Origin: Massospora cicadina
Taxonomy: Eukaryota; Entomophthoromycota; Entomophthoromycetes; Entomophthorales; Entomophthoraceae
Length of the DNA: 64,000 nt
Direction: 5' to 3'
Assembly (NCBI GenBank): GCA_022478985.1
Contig: JAKSZP010002661.1
Span: 1 to 64,000, forward strand
Of the stretch, positions 1 through 10,750 are shown piece after piece. The notes under the pieces are model-generated. The model was given only the letters and a program-made list of their open reading frames with translations, was not told the origin of the DNA and did no database searches. A program made the position numbers and the translations under genes. Each line of letters opens with the position of its first letter. Position 1 is the stretch's first letter.

Positions 1-205
1 CAGTTTGATCCCTTGATTCCTCCAACAAATCAACCAAAACTCAACTGTATGCAGATTCCCCAATTCTAATTCAACCAGAACCCATAGAGTTATTGGCTGA
101 AGTCAACAAATCAGGTAAGCTCATTTTAGAAACCATCTCTGCAAATTGAGCGGTTCTATGATGCAGAATGGTATGCCAAATACCCCTTGTCTATATACCC
201 CACAG
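1..205 (+). pseudogene. Element L, gag-like 5' flank (left of A)
   Basis: Decayed coding-like sequence interrupted by element A. The other half lies at 6807-7400. Joined across A, minus one copy of the CCAAA duplication, the frame runs through a segment reading RFYDAEWYAKYPLSIYP with stops around it. I recognise no family motif here. It is taken as the gag of element L because protease-like sequence of the dUTPase-type gypsy lineage follows at about 7690 on the same strand. That link is inference. Confidence 0.35.
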
Positions 206-210
206 CCAAA
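206..210. repeat. Target-site duplication of element A (left copy)
   Basis: CCAAA stands directly before the 5' LTR of element A and again directly after its 3' LTR at 6802-6806. A perfect 5-bp duplication at both ends fixes the element borders and shows a single integrase-mediated insertion. Confidence 0.85.
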
Positions 211-410
211 AGTGATGGTCAAGGCGCTGCCTGACTGCCACATAGCCCCGACCCCCCCTAAGGTGGGGATCATGGCTAATAGTGTCACACTCAATTTACA
301 TAAAAGCGTAGGGCTCAAGGGCAATGACCCTCGAAAATGGCATTCTGATGAATCAGAGGCTGCCGACCAGAATTCTGAGGTCTCATGTGTAGAAATTGGT
401 GATGGCAAAG

Positions 411-706
411 AGCAGCCCAGTGAATCAGGGGCTGCCAAGCCAAATTATGTCAAAAATGGAACTGACATGAATCATGGCATTGGGCAGCTCAGCGAATCAG
501 GAGCTGCCATGCTGAATAACACCAAAAGAGGAAATGTCAGCATCTGGCAGCTTGATGAATCAGGAGCTGCCAAGCTAAATAACACCAGAAAAGGAAATGA
601 TGGCATTAGGCAGCTCAACAAATCAGGAGCTGCCAAGCTGAATCTGCCACTTGTCAAAATTATCAAGAGCCATGGCAAAGGGCAGCCCAGTGAATCAGGG
701 GCTGCC
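411..706 (+). repeat. Five hairpin repeat units in the A 5' LTR
   Basis: Five copies of a motif GGCAGCTC, ten bases, GAGCTGCC stand at about 411, 483, 546, 609 and 681. Each is an 8-bp inverted repeat with a loop of about 10 nt that includes AATCAG. The outer two units carry the variant GGCAGCCC/GGGCTGCC, so both arms changed together. Spacings are 72, 63, 63 and 72 bp. All are multiples of nine, which keeps one frame open (146-754) with repeated QLSESGAAKLN-like peptides. Confidence 0.88.
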
Positions 707-939
707 AGGTCAAATTATCCTAAAAATAGATTTTTGGTGATAAGGCTGAGATGAGCTTTGATTCATCCTCGATAAATGGAGATATATGCAAAAAAGTTCT
801 GTAACACCACGGGTACTCAACGGATGGTCTAGAATGAGCCTAGATGAGAATATTGGAGGCTGAGATTCTCAAAATAAGCCCATGGATAGGTCACCACCCA
901 TGGACTCTGCGGGGCCCAATTTTCCCATATCCCCCATTC

Positions 940-990
940 CCTAAAATAAAATCAAACCAATAGAAGGTGTTTAAGACAACTTTGTCTTCT
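940..990 (+). promoter_or_regulatory. Probable A promoter and start of R
   Basis: An AT-rich TATA-like stretch (TAAAATAAAATC) lies about 30 bp upstream of AACTTTGTCT (978-987). In the 3' LTR the same place reads AACTTCGTCT (6451-6460). That motif is complementary to the primer site at 1330-1339, as expected if the transcript starts close to it and its 5' end serves as the reverse-transcription primer. Start-site mapping is absent, so the promoter is inferred. Confidence 0.5.
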
Positions 991-1329
991 AATATATACA
1001 ATAAAAACCTTAAAGATTGAAAATAAAATTTTGAATCTGAAATTATCTATTTGAGATTTAAAGGAAAATCGTGGATTTTGAGTGAATCAACATGGACCAT
1101 TCCTCAGATTTTGACAGAGCTGTCGCCTCTCTATGCTCTCTCTGGAGGCCAAACTGCCCTCCTCAGTGTGAGCATCATCCTTACAGTGTTCCAAGGATAT
1201 CTAAATCGCTCAACAAGCCAACTAACGCGGGACCTCACCACAGCGGCCCTCTCTTGCCTATGGGCCCTCACATGGGCCCTCTTGCCCAACTGCTTTGTGG
1301 CAATGTGGATAGACCCTGTTCATCACATT

Positions 1330-1339
1330 AGATGAAGTT
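1330..1339 (+). promoter_or_regulatory. Element A self-primer binding site
   Basis: AGATGAAGTT begins 2 nt after the 5' LTR. It is complementary to AACTTCGTCT in the LTR with one difference, which is what decay of a CG pair would leave. Element I has the undecayed form AGACGAAGTT at the same position. No tRNA-like TGG start is present. This is the arrangement of the self-priming Tf1/sushi group. Confidence 0.7.
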
Positions 1340-1368
1340 CATTCAACCTCATCTCCCTTTTATGGGAT

Positions 1369-2245
1369 GTGATGGGAAGACCACATGAAAGAGCCCTACC
1401 TGCCTGGTACAAGCACACCACCACTCTCCTGATGGTCATCTTCTCCATCCTGTTCTTGCTGAGGGAAGCTGCTCATCTCCTTCCATCCCAAGGGAATTCA
1501 ATCATTTATGTCCAACACGTGGATGCCACATCCGAGTTTAGACAAGCATTGACCTAGAGGAGTTGAGTTTTATGCACATCACCTTCTCTTGCGTTAGATT
1601 ATAGGCTTGCCTTTCAGCGGCCTATGGGGTACAACGGCCGCATCCCTCTAGATTGCCCAGGTGATAGCAGACCTACCAAAGAACCTATCAATCTGTCTTA
1701 CTGACCTATTGGAAACTCAGCCAGCCCTTTCTGCTTCTCTGGAGGACTGCTTCCACCTTGTGGAAGGAGCCGCCACCCCAAATGACTCTCAGGATGCCGC
1801 CTGGTCTGCGCTCTTGGCCCTCAGCCAAGGGAAAATGGCCATCAAGGAGTACGCTTGGTTGTTCTGGCCCCTAGCCAAAGCCGCCAAAGTCTCCTTCCAA
1901 GCTCGCATGGATGTTCAGACAGAACCTTCGCCCAGACATCCTCACAGCTATGGTTGCCACCCGCCTGGGGGCAACCTTGAAAGAAGAGGTCACTGTTGCT
2001 TTCCAGGTAGAAAACCAGCTAGCTTTGGCCCAGGCCAGGGCCACTGTGCCTGGGAATCACAGTAGATTCCGCGGACGATGCACGGAGTCAGAGCCCCTAT
2101 CAAGCCATATGGGGCAACAGGAGCAGGGGGAACCCGGGGAGAATGCCCCACGCCTTGCAGCTCCTGCACCCACTGCTCCCAGCGGCTCGGATGGCCCCAC
2201 TTACAACCTTCGCTCAACCCCTGCCCGCATCTCTTCACTCAATAA
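1369..2245 (+). pseudogene. Element A gag remnant
   Basis: Two overlapping frames cover the gag region: 1661-2065 (an acidic, Leu/Ala-rich helical stretch beginning IADLPKNLSICLTDLLE) and 1911-2245, reached by a frameshift near 1915. The second frame has the RPDILTAMVATRLGATLKEE type of sequence seen in Gag capsid C-terminal regions, then a Gly/Ser/Pro-rich linker. I see no CCHC zinc knuckle. Position between primer site and protease supports the call; the sequence alone would not. Confidence 0.6.
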
Positions 2246-2255
2246 AGGAAACAGT

Positions 2256-2570
2256 TCCTCCTACTTGTTTATTCCGTTTACTTTGAAGCGAAAGAAGAAA
2301 GAGAAAAACGCCAAAATAGAGAAACTGTGGGCTTTAGTAGATACTGGGGCCAAAGAAAACTACATGGACCAAAAGCTAGCCAAGAAATTGGGAGTAAAAA
2401 TGCGAGTAAAGGGTACCATGACCCTTGCGGACACCTCCAAGTCGTTGGAATGCTGGGAGATTGGGCCCGAGATCAAGCTCCAACAGGGAATCCACCATTT
2501 CTGGGAAGACTTTTGTGCCATCCAGAACCTGCCCCACCCAATCATTCTGGGCTTGAAATAGTGGCATAAG
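2256..2570 (+). pseudogene. Element A aspartic protease domain
   Basis: The frame from 1911 to 2561 continues into ALVDTGAKENYMDQKLAKKLG (DTG active site near 2337), followed by a strand-rich region and PHPIILGLK, the usual ILG motif closing a retropepsin fold. Length (about 90 residues) fits. A stop follows directly after ILGLK (TAG near 2559), where pol should continue. The protease would process the Gag-Pol polyprotein in the virus-like particle. It is followed by the pre-RT linker. Confidence 0.82.
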
Positions 2571-3500
2571 TATTCCCCACACTTTGATCTGGAGAAGGGC
2601 CAGGTGATGCTTCACCCCAAGGAGCAAGAGCCCTTGTTGTTAGAATTCTTTACCTCTGGCAGAAGCATGCCTGGTGTGAACTCTGTGCACTTAGGGACGG
2701 AGAAGGAACAGATACCAGAGGAATTCAGAGACTACGAGCACCTGTTCCAGAAGAGCGTTGCCGCCCCCTGCGATCCACAGGGCCCCTTTGCATTCTCGTT
2801 CAAGTTCAAAGGGGATGCTGAGCTCCCAAAAAGAAGCCCGGTGTAACCCCTGAACCCCAGAGAAAAGGAAGCCTTAGACCTATACGTGAAGGATATGTTG
2901 GAGCGAGGGATGATAGTGCCCTCGAAGTCTCCTGTGATGTCTCCCATCCTCCTGGTCCCCAAGTCCAACGGCGAGCTCCGCCCCTGTGTGGACTACCGCC
3001 TCCTAAACGCCATAACGGAAACGGACCCCTACCCCATCCCGCTGATGGTGACCATCTCACAGATGATCGCTGGAAGTCAGGTGTTCACTAAGTTAGACCT
3101 GATTGACGCTTTCAACCAAGTGCCAGTTGTACCAGAGCACCAACAGTACATGGCATTCAAGTGCCACCTAGGGGTATATGAATACAAGGTTATGCCGTTT
3201 GGACTCAAGAACGCCCCTGCCGTTTTCCAAAAAAACCATTGACCATGCCCTGGTTGACTTGATTGGGAGATGCTGCGTCACGTATATATATGACATCTTG
3301 GTGTTCTCCAAGTCTCGCGAGATGCACACAGAGGACGTCAAGAGGGTCCTTAGTGCACTGGACAAGGCTAACCTGCGTCTAAAGCCCTCCAAATGCTAGT
3401 TTTACAAGGGTTCAGTGTCTTTCCTAGGAAACGTTGTATTTGAAAAGGGGACAGCCATCTGCCCAGACATGCTGATGGCAGAGAAGTAATGGGCAGCTCC
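2571..3500 (+). pseudogene. Element A pre-RT linker and reverse transcriptase
   Basis: The linker (2604-2846) contains GPFAFSFKFKGDAELPK, then an RT with SPILLVPKSNGELRPCVDYR, FTKLDLIDAFNQV and MPFGLKNAPAVFQ. A one-base shift in an A run near 3230 breaks the frame. The catalytic box reads YIYDI instead of YMDDI (near 3283), so the first catalytic Asp of the pair is lost. The thumb follows as LRLKPSKC, a stop, then SFLGNVVF. Stops at about 2844, 3397 and 3487 confirm inactivity. Confidence 0.9.
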
Positions 3501-4215
3501 AATGGACAGGACAGGTGTGTGCAGTTTTTTAGGTGTGGTGAATTTCCTGAGGAGATTCACCAAGGACCTCTCGGAAACAGCCATCCCACTTACCTGGTTG
3601 ACTGGGTAAGTCCCTTTTAAATGGGGGGAGGAAAAAGAGAGGGCGTTCCAGGCCACCAAGGAGGCCCTCCTCACTGCGCCAGTCCTAGCGCACCCAGACG
3701 CTGATAGCCCGTTTATTGTAGAGATAGATGCGTCAAATTTCGCCATTGGGGCGGTCCTATTGCAAACAGGAAAGGATGGTCTGGACCACCCGGTATGCTA
3801 CTTCAGCAGGAAGATGCTGCTGGAAGAAACCAACTACCCTGTCTATGACAAGGAGCTCCTGGTGATTGTCACGGCACTGGATGAGTGGCAGTATCATCTG
3901 CTGTATGCGCGACATCTGTTCACAATCTGAACTGACCACAGGGCCTTGGAGTTCCACAAGAGCCACCATAGGATGAACCTACAACAAGCCCGCTGCACCT
4001 GGAGCTATCTCAGTATGATTTTAAGATAGAATATAAGCCCGGGGAGAGCAACCTACTCCCAGACCTACTAAGCCAGGACCCAAAAATGACTTTTGTGAAG
4101 TAGGAGCTGGATGAGTTCAACACGGCCATGATGCTCCCTCCCCAGCTGTTTGCATTGATACAGGAGAAATGCGCTGACCTAAAAGAGAGAATTTGGACAG
4201 CCCAATGACGCACCA
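3501..4215 (+). pseudogene. Element A RNase H and connection region
   Basis: Visible motifs are LGVVNFLRRFTKDLSE, VEIDASNFAIGAVLLQ (first catalytic Asp, near 3722), VCYFSRKMLLEETNYPVYDKE and TDHRALE near 3932, with a stop just before TDH. This is the Ty3-type RNase H fold that degrades the RNA strand of the hybrid. The tether to integrase (3990-4215) is heavily broken, with at least four stops. Confidence 0.86.
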
Positions 4216-4218
4216 AAT

Positions 4219-5000
4219 TTGGAGAAATGGTCAGAGAGAGAGCTAGAGGGAGGGGACCCCAGCAAAGGCTACAAGAATTTCAGAAAGGAGGGAGGCCTCA
4301 TCCTGCACCATGATCTCCTATGGGTCCCGACGCTCAAGCTTCAAACTGAGGTAATGGAGCTATGCCATGACCACCCCCTGGCGGGACACCCAGGGGTGGG
4401 AAAAATGATCAAGCTAATATGCCAAAACTACTCCTGGCTGGGCCTAGCGGGAACAGTGAGAGGGTATACTGCGCGCTGCCTTACCTGCACCCAATCAAAG
4501 CCATACTGAAACAAACCCTCAGGGAAGCTCAAGCCACTGAAGATTGCCCAAATGCCGTGGACCTCCCTGAGCGTGGACCTTATCACCGGGCTCCCTAAAT
4601 CAGAGGGCTACAATGCAGTCATGGTGGTGGCGGACCAACTAACGAAGTATGCTGAGTTCTTCCCCTGAACCTCTAAGGTCACAGAAAAGGACATGGCCAA
4701 AATCTCATATGGGAGGTCTTTGCTCGACACAGACTCCTGGACGAGATCATCTTGGACAGGGGTCCACAGTTCATCTCCAGATTTTTGGGATCACCTCTTG
4801 GAAAACTTAAAAATTAAACCTTGACGTTCCTCTGCCTACCACCCCCAGTCAGATGGCCAGACGGAGAGGGTCAAACAGACCCTGGAACAGTACCTACGGT
4901 GCTACCTCACCACATGACATGATCATTGGATCAAATGGCTGAGGATTGCACAGTTTGCATACAACAACCTGGCGCATTCATTGACTGGAATGTCGCCCTC
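4219..5000 (+). pseudogene. Element A integrase, zinc-binding and catalytic core
   Basis: The HHCC zinc-binding domain is intact in reading (HDHPLAGHPGVGKMI ... CLTCTQSKP, 4363-4505). The core begins at SVDLITGLPKSEGYNAVMVV (first catalytic Asp). After a frameshift the second Asp is seen in DRGPQFISRF near 4755. The stretch with the catalytic Glu (SDGQTER-like, 4850-4870) survives only in another frame. A downstream motif like AYNNLAHSLTGMSP spans two frames near 4960-4995. Confidence 0.87.
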
Positions 5001-5604
5001 TTTCGCGAACCATGGGTATCACCCTCAGATGATAGAGGGACATGCAGGGGGAATGAACCCTGCGGTGGACGAGTTAGTGGCCAGAATAAAGGAAAATTTC
5101 GAGATTTTGAGAGCCAACCTGGAGAAGGTAACAGAGGCTCAGAAGAGGAAGGTGGATGCACATTGCTCAGAGGCTCCACCCCTCAAAGATGGTGAATATG
5201 TATTAATAAATGCAAAATACTACACACCCCTAGGAAAGTGTAGGAAGTTTGGACCGGTCAACCTGGGACCCTACAAGGTCATCCAACAGGTGAATGAGGC
5301 GGCGTATGAATTAGAATTTCCAGAAGGATCATGCGCACACCCAGTTTTACATGTTTCACAACTTAGGAAGTACAAAGGACTCATACCAACAAAACTGGAG
5401 CTGGTCCAGTCGGACAACCCAGGGGAGGCAGAATATGAGGTGGAGGAGATTCTAGACACCAAGATCACTTGCAAAAAGCGATGGTACTTGGTGAAATGGG
5501 TCAGCTACCCAATAGAAAAATCCTCCTGGCAAACAGCCACCAACTGCGCCAACTGTCCCCGGAAGGTGGAGGAATACTGGGGGTGCAGGGGGGCTCTCCT
5601 CTAA
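5001..5604 (+). pseudogene. Element A integrase C-terminus (GPY/F) and chromodomain
   Basis: One open frame (4981-5604) carries the GPY/F module (NLGPYKVIQQVNEAAYELEF then HPVLHVSQLRKY) and a C-terminal chromodomain EVEEILDTKI ... WYLVKWVSYPIEKSSWQ. The aromatic cage positions (the first in EYEVE, W in VKW, W in SSW) are present. In chromoviruses this domain tethers the integration complex to modified histones. The frame ends 8 bp before the purine tract. It is the least damaged coding stretch of the element. Confidence 0.9.
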
Positions 5605-5612
5605 GGGGAAGA
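5601..5612 (+). promoter_or_regulatory. Element A polypurine tract
   Basis: CTAAGGGGAAGA immediately precedes the 3' LTR start TGTGACAG. This is the expected primer for plus-strand synthesis, left uncut by RNase H. Confidence 0.75.
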
Positions 5613-6801
5613 TGTGACAGTTGAGGTGCTGCCTGACCGCCAAATAGCCTTGACCCCCCTAAGGCGGGGATCATGACTAATAATGTCATACTCAATTTAC
5701 ATAAAAGCATAGGGCTCAAGGGCAACGACCCTCAAAAATGGCATTCTGATGAATCAGATGCCACAAAACTGACAAAACCTCGAGGAAAAGGCAGCAAAAA
5801 GTTGTATAAATGCCAACCAAGCCAATCAGAGGCCATCAACCCTAATTCCAAGGTCTCATGTATAGAAATTGGTGATGGCAAAGAGCAGCCCAGCGAATCA
5901 GGGGCTGCCAAGCCAAATTATGCCAAAAATGGAAGTGACATGAATCACAGCATCAGGCAGCTCAGTGAATCAGGAGCTGCCATGCCAAATAACACCAAAA
6001 GAGGAAACATCAGCATCTGGCAGCTTGACAAATCAGGAGCTGCCAAGCTGAATAACACCAGAAAGGAAATGATGGCATCAGGCAGCTCAACAAATCAGGA
6101 GCCGCCAAGCTGTCTTTGCCACTTGTCAAAATCATTGAGAGCCACAGCGAAGGGCAGCCCAGCAAATCAGGGGCTGCCAGGTCAAATTATCCCAAAAAAT
6201 GGGAATTTTTGGTGATAGGGCTGAGATGAGCTCTGATTTATCCTCAACAAATGGAAATATATGCAAAAAAGTTTCCGTAATGCCATGGGTACTCAATGGA
6301 TGGTCTAGAATGGGCCTAGATGAGAATATCGGAGGCTAAGATTCTCAAAATAGCCCACGGATAGTCTACTGCCCAAAGACTCTGCAGGGTCCAATTTCCC
6401 CATATCCCTCATTCCCTAAAAAAATCAAACCAAGAGAAGGTATTTAAGACAACTTCGTCTTCTAGTATATACAATAAAAACCTTAAAAATTGAAAATAAA
6501 ATTATGAATCTGAAATTATCTATTTGAGATTTGAAGGAAAATTGTGGATTTTGAGTATATCAACATGAACCATTCCTCAGATTTTGACAGAGCTGTCTCC
6601 TCTCTGTATGCTCTCTCTGGAGGCCAATTGCCCTCCTTAGTGCGAGCATCATCCTTACAGTGTTCCAAGGATATCTAAATCGCTCAACAAGCCAACAAAT
6701 GTGGGACCTCACCACAGCGACCCTCTCTTGCCTATGGGCCCTCACATGGGCCCTCTTGCCCAACTGCTTTGTGGCAATGTGGAGAGACCCTGTTTGTCAC
6801 A
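5613..6801 (+). repeat. Element A 3' LTR
   Basis: 1189 bp, with the inverted ends TGTGACA and TGTCACA intact. It contains the five-unit hairpin array at 5884-6178, a presumed R start at AACTTCGTCT (6451-6460) and the 72-bp segment missing from the 5' copy. The two LTRs differ at many scattered positions, mostly transitions, so the insertion is not recent. Confidence 0.9.
5884..6178 (+). repeat. Five hairpin repeat units in the A 3' LTR
   Basis: Same array as in the 5' LTR: GGCAGCYC / GRGCTGCC arms near 5884, 5955, 6019, 6080 and 6153, with AATCAG in each loop. One arm in the fourth unit has decayed (GAGCCGCC). Spacing has slipped out of the multiple-of-nine pattern in one unit because of a one-base loss. 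Confidence 0.85.
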
Positions 6802-6806
6802 CCAAA
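6802..6806. repeat. Target-site duplication of element A (right copy)
   Basis: CCAAA, identical to 206-210. Confidence 0.85.
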
Positions 6807-7400
6807 TGCCGAATCAAATTGTAGTGACCACCAGCTTGCAGTCAAAGCAGCTGCAACACCAGATTGTCATCCCCTTTGCAAAGCTGTCACCAAATCAGTG
6901 GCGATGATCACAAGAGGTATTTCCGCTCCTTTTATCCACTTAACTCTCACCCCAAAAAGTAAAAGCACAGTGAATCAGTTAAACAAAAATGTCAATGACG
7001 CTATCCAGAATCTGGTAACTGTAGCACAAATTTGAAGCTAAGATTACCCAAAACAATATCACCACATTTGTTAAAATCTAGATGCCCGCATTAAAGCTGA
7101 AAAAGCTTTAGCGAAATAGGTCATTGCCATTTTCCTAGCTGGAAATTTTATGAAATACCAATCACTACCAATATTGAGCCACATGCCGCTGTTGCCCCAA
7201 CGCCCTTGCTGTCTGCCTTGACACATACCCTACTCTGGGAGGAGGAAGCTGCTGCCAAAGATGCGCCCCCCAATCCCCCCTCTCCTTCTGCCATGGAGGG
7301 ATAAGCAGTTTCTGCTGCCCACCTGGTTGATTGTTTTTGTTCAAAGTGTTTCATCAATCTTCTCATTTGGGCGTTTTATTTGAATTGATTAGTTACGTTA
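6807..7400 (+). pseudogene. Element L gag-like region (right of A)
   Basis: Continues the sequence at 1-205. It holds short open stretches such as 6769-7035 (NQLNKNVNDAIQNLVTVAQI, helical) and a Pro/Ala-rich linker near 7180-7290. No zinc knuckle or capsid motif is recognisable. Assignment to gag rests on position before the protease-like sequence near 7700 only. Confidence 0.35.
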
Positions 7401-7689
7401 GTTTTTAGTTCTAACTTTTAGTTTTGGTAATGTCCGTCCCCAGGTCAGATTAACTAAAATAAATCTCAATGTATTAATTCTGATTGGTGCCATTAGAGAG
7501 ACATTCCCTGATATCTTGAGTGAACGTATCAGCATATTTTGATTAACCAAGTCCCATCAGGGCAAAAATCAATAGTGGAGCTCGAATTAATATTGTCTTG
7601 AACTAATTAGTTAACAGATTAAAGACAAACTGTATATAGAGCACAGGAAGCAGTATGGGGAAGTCTTCCCTGACTCTACAACTTCTTGC

Positions 7690-8640
7690 GGGGCCTATAT
7701 TGCTCTGCCACTATGATTCAGCTCCTTGGTCATATCAGCACCAGCGATTGTCCTGGAGAACCTGAATTACTACATCCTTATTGGCACCGACTTCATGCAG
7801 AAGTATGGGGTCAGATGTGACTAGCAAGAAGATACTTTGATGGTTCTGAGGAAGACGTATCTTATTTATCACCATGAAGGAAAGGAATTCCTCAGTAAAA
7901 GGAATAATTTCTTCAATTTAGTCTATAAGAATATAATGTTATTTGTTGGTTACAAATTTGTTGGGGAAAAATCCAGAAGGTGCCCAAATATGTGAACGAA
8001 AATTTTGAAATCCTAATCTAAACTAAGGAGGATGTAATAATTCAGACAGGAATGAAACAAATCGTGGAAACTGGACTGACTTTGGAGATCTGGAACAGTT
8101 ATATGAGAAGATTAATTCATCTTGTCAGAAAATGAGATTCAAGCCTTGGATAGTCCCAGAGATTTTAATCCCCAGTCATGAAGAGATTTGGGTCCTTTTA
8201 GCTAAACTTGGAAATACTACAATAAAATCAAACGTTGCCAGGTAGTTGCATTCGCCCAGTTGAAGCCAGTATCAGAGATCAGTTCCTTCCACAAGTTCAG
8301 AGAACTAAATTAATTTTGACTAACAAAGGAAACTTATGGGAATATCCACACATTAATCAAAAGGGATCAGTTAGCTGGATTGAAAGAGGGTCAGAAGGAT
8401 GAAATTTTGATCTTGGTTGAGAAGAACCAAGCTATTTTGTTGAATACCACCATGATCTTGGGTGTGAAAAGGATATTTTGCATTGAGTCAATACAGGAGA
8501 TGCTGGATTTGTTTGGCTGAGACCTAATTACGGTCTTGGGCAGGATTGCCACTAACTCTCTATTCAGAAGTGGAGCTGACTTCAGGGATGTTTGTGGACA
8601 AAGATCTATATCAGCTTGCAAACATAATAGTGGATCTCCA
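7690..8640 (+). pseudogene. Element L protease end and pre-RT linker
   Basis: Near 7735-7815 one frame reads SAPAIVLENLNYYILIGTDFM, matching the closing part of the protease in element C (SAPAVALDNNCYVLLLGTKFL). Near 8140-8200 a stretch IVPEILIPSHEEIWVLLAKL resembles the strand-rich linker common before gypsy RTs. Near 8360-8450 comes LKEGQKDEILILVEKNQAIL, like a pre-RT helix. Stops are frequent. No RT motif follows: RT, RNase H and the integrase core appear deleted. Confidence 0.5.
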
Positions 8641-8701
8641 ATCGCAGGCTTACAATATATTAATCAAATGAAGAATTAATCTAATAAGACCTTGATAAGA
8701 A

Positions 8702-8935
8702 TTGATCTATCCTTTGGAATTTTCTTTTGTGGAACAAGTAACCTATTGTGATAAACATGGGTTCAGTCACATAAATAAGCTAGATGCATTAGAGTTGGGA
8801 CCGTTTGAGATTATTATAAAAATAACAAATTATGATTACATGTTCAAGGATGTTTCAGTAAGTCATGTGATTTTTAGATTAAACAGAAAATTTCTAAAAA
8901 TGGAATTAAAAGATAAAAAAAAGGAAAAATTATAA
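8702..8935 (+). pseudogene. Element L integrase C-terminal domain
   Basis: A 77-residue open frame contains NKLDALELGPFEIIIKITNY followed by SHVIFRLNRKF. This fits the GPF module of gypsy integrases, where KLD..xxGPFxI is followed after about 20 residues by a VH/HVSxL motif. No chromodomain follows before the purine tract. The adjacent 8936-9060 is extremely AT-rich and featureless. Confidence 0.55.
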
Positions 8936-9100
8936 AAGATTAAAATAAAATAGAAAACAATATATATAGGATTTTTGAGATAAAGTATCATTATAAAATT
9001 TGATAAAAAAGAAGAAAAAAATGAGATATTACTTTTTTATTTTTTAATTTTTTTATTCATCAGTCTTGGGTTGCAAAGTGCAAGTCCTCCTATAACGCCT

Positions 9101-9114
9101 CTGAGGGGGAGGAA
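9101..9114 (+). promoter_or_regulatory. Putative polypurine tract of element L
   Basis: CTGAGGGGGAGGAA stands directly before TGTTGAATGATG, a plausible LTR start. No matching second LTR was found in the window, so this rests on sequence type and position after the integrase fragment. Confidence 0.45.
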
Positions 9115-10750
9115 TGTTGAATGATGATATTGTAAAAGAGGTTGCTGAAGTCAATCTAGGATCAGATACTGGCAAGGGATAGAACAAGATAAAACCATCT
9201 TTATTGGACCTGGGAGAATTTTAAGAATATGCTACAATTGGGAGTGTGATTGAATATAAATTAGCCAGACGAGAAACCCCAGATTGTAGGTGAAACAGCA
9301 ATTTAAGAAAATGTAATCAACAAGAAGTCTGTTTAATCCCTATATGGCACATATGCTGGGAGCTGTGTCCAGAGTGCCTAGAGGTGAGCTTATTTATGTA
9401 CACTTGTCATATGGGAGAACAATGAACAAGGAAGATGCGCAGGTGGCTATCAAACTATACCCTTAATTATTGCCATTAGGGGAAGATACCACCAAGTACC
9501 AGCCGCAAAGTAGTTATGCAGGCAACAAACTGCATCTTAGCGGTGGCTGTGGGCCTCTTGAAAGTGGAAGGAGATGGATTGGTGGAAGTTTGGCAATGCG
9601 GGGAGTGGGGCAGCCCATATGAAAATTACTTTTCCTGTGAACCAGAGCCCATACACTGTGGTATCTTGACTGAGTAGATGATCTGGGTCATGAAAGGTGA
9701 AGGAAATGCTTATGGCTTCAATTAATCTCCCCAAAGTTCTTGATATGGAAGATCAACATGCTTGTCATTACAAAAAGCCAATTCAGTCAGCAAGATTGTT
9801 AGGTGATAAAACCGCCCAATTTGGAATAGAATTCTGGGAGTACATCCGCCTCAAGGAGGAATGACTAGACCATATCAATGAGCTTGCTTCTTTGGGCTTG
9901 AGGGCGGTTATGGATGTAATACAAATGGAGACGTATCCATTAACAATTTGTAATCAAGCTCAACATCAGGAGAATGAGGAACTAATGAGTGTTATTAATT
10001 GAAGAAGCGGCCAACCCTGATCCCTCTTCATGGATAGGTACCGTTGCTGGAAGACCATGCAGGGATATACTGAATCAGTTTGACTTGGAGTGCAGTTCTG
10101 GAAATACTGGAGAGAAATCCTTTGAGCAGTTCTTGACATTGCTCAGAGAATAGTGTCATCTGTTTTGGAAAAAACAGCCAAGTATTGCTCATATTGGGAA
10201 GTATTGGAGGAGAAGGAGTTTTTGGCTGATAATCTGTTAAGCGGGGTGATGAGTGGGAACTTTATATGATTACATTATCCAGCTTGGAATATTTTTACTC
10301 AAACTTTATGCAAATAGAGGTTCATATATTTAATTTTGCTTATTGATTAAGCTTCAAGATGATAATATAATTAAGTCATCTATTTGGTAATAATAACTGA
10401 CTAAAAGGTTAATTGTAGTTTACAGAGGATCATATCTGATGACTATTATGATTACTATTTCATTGGGGGATTGTTGCCAACAACGTGGTTATGAGTAAGT
10501 CAGTTAGAATTGAGCTTTACTCATGGGAAATCATTGGGTTTAGTAGCCAGCATAATGGCTGATCCAAATGACGATCTAAGTATGCTAGTCATCATAGCAT
10601 CAGATGAAGTCTTTCCCAAAGTTGAACCAATATTTATTTTTGTCAGCTAGGCATGCTGAGACCATTCTGGTTATCACAATTACCCTTAACATGTCCTCCA
10701 TTACTAATGCTTTAAAAATATCCCAAATTTTAGTAATAAGAAACATCTTA
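9115..10750. other. Unassigned AT-rich region, possibly the L 3' LTR and further remnants
   Basis: The first few hundred bases may be the L 3' LTR. Further on, a broken frame near 10080-10170 (EKSFEQFLTLLRE then CHLFWK) looks gag-like, and 10555-10625 has MADPNDDLSMLVIIASDEVF. I could not tie either to a family. No RNA gene or clear repeat was seen. Confidence 0.4.

Larger units (their letters stand above)
211..1327 (+). repeat. Element A 5' LTR
   Basis: 1117 bp, aligning along its length with 5613-6801. Its start has mutated from TGTGACA to AGTGATG; its end is CATCACA. It carries five spaced hairpin units (411-706), an AT-rich promoter-like stretch near 945-975 and the presumed start of R near 975. 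Relative to the 3' copy it lacks about 72 bp near 360-375, which accounts for the length difference. Confidence 0.9.
211..6801 (+). mobile_element. Element A: full-length chromodomain Ty3/gypsy retrotransposon
   Basis: Both LTRs, a 5-bp duplication, a primer site at 1330, gag-like sequence, protease, RT, RNase H, integrase, chromodomain and a purine tract (5601-5612) are present in gypsy order. It is the most GC-rich and best preserved element of the window. Pol is still broken by several stops and frameshifts, and the second residue group of the RT active site is altered. It interrupts the gag-like part of element L. The domain order and C-terminal chromodomain place it among fungal chromoviruses; no closer name is offered. 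Confidence 0.93.

Noticed and set aside
411..706. Regularly spaced palindromes as a CRISPR array
   Set aside because: The window is eukaryotic, the units lie inside an LTR, spacers are themselves related, and the same array recurs in the partner LTR.
146..754. A 202-codon open frame as a host gene
   Set aside because: It lies across the LTR border of element A, its repeats come from the LTR hairpin units, and it has no known domain. It is reported only as a curiosity.
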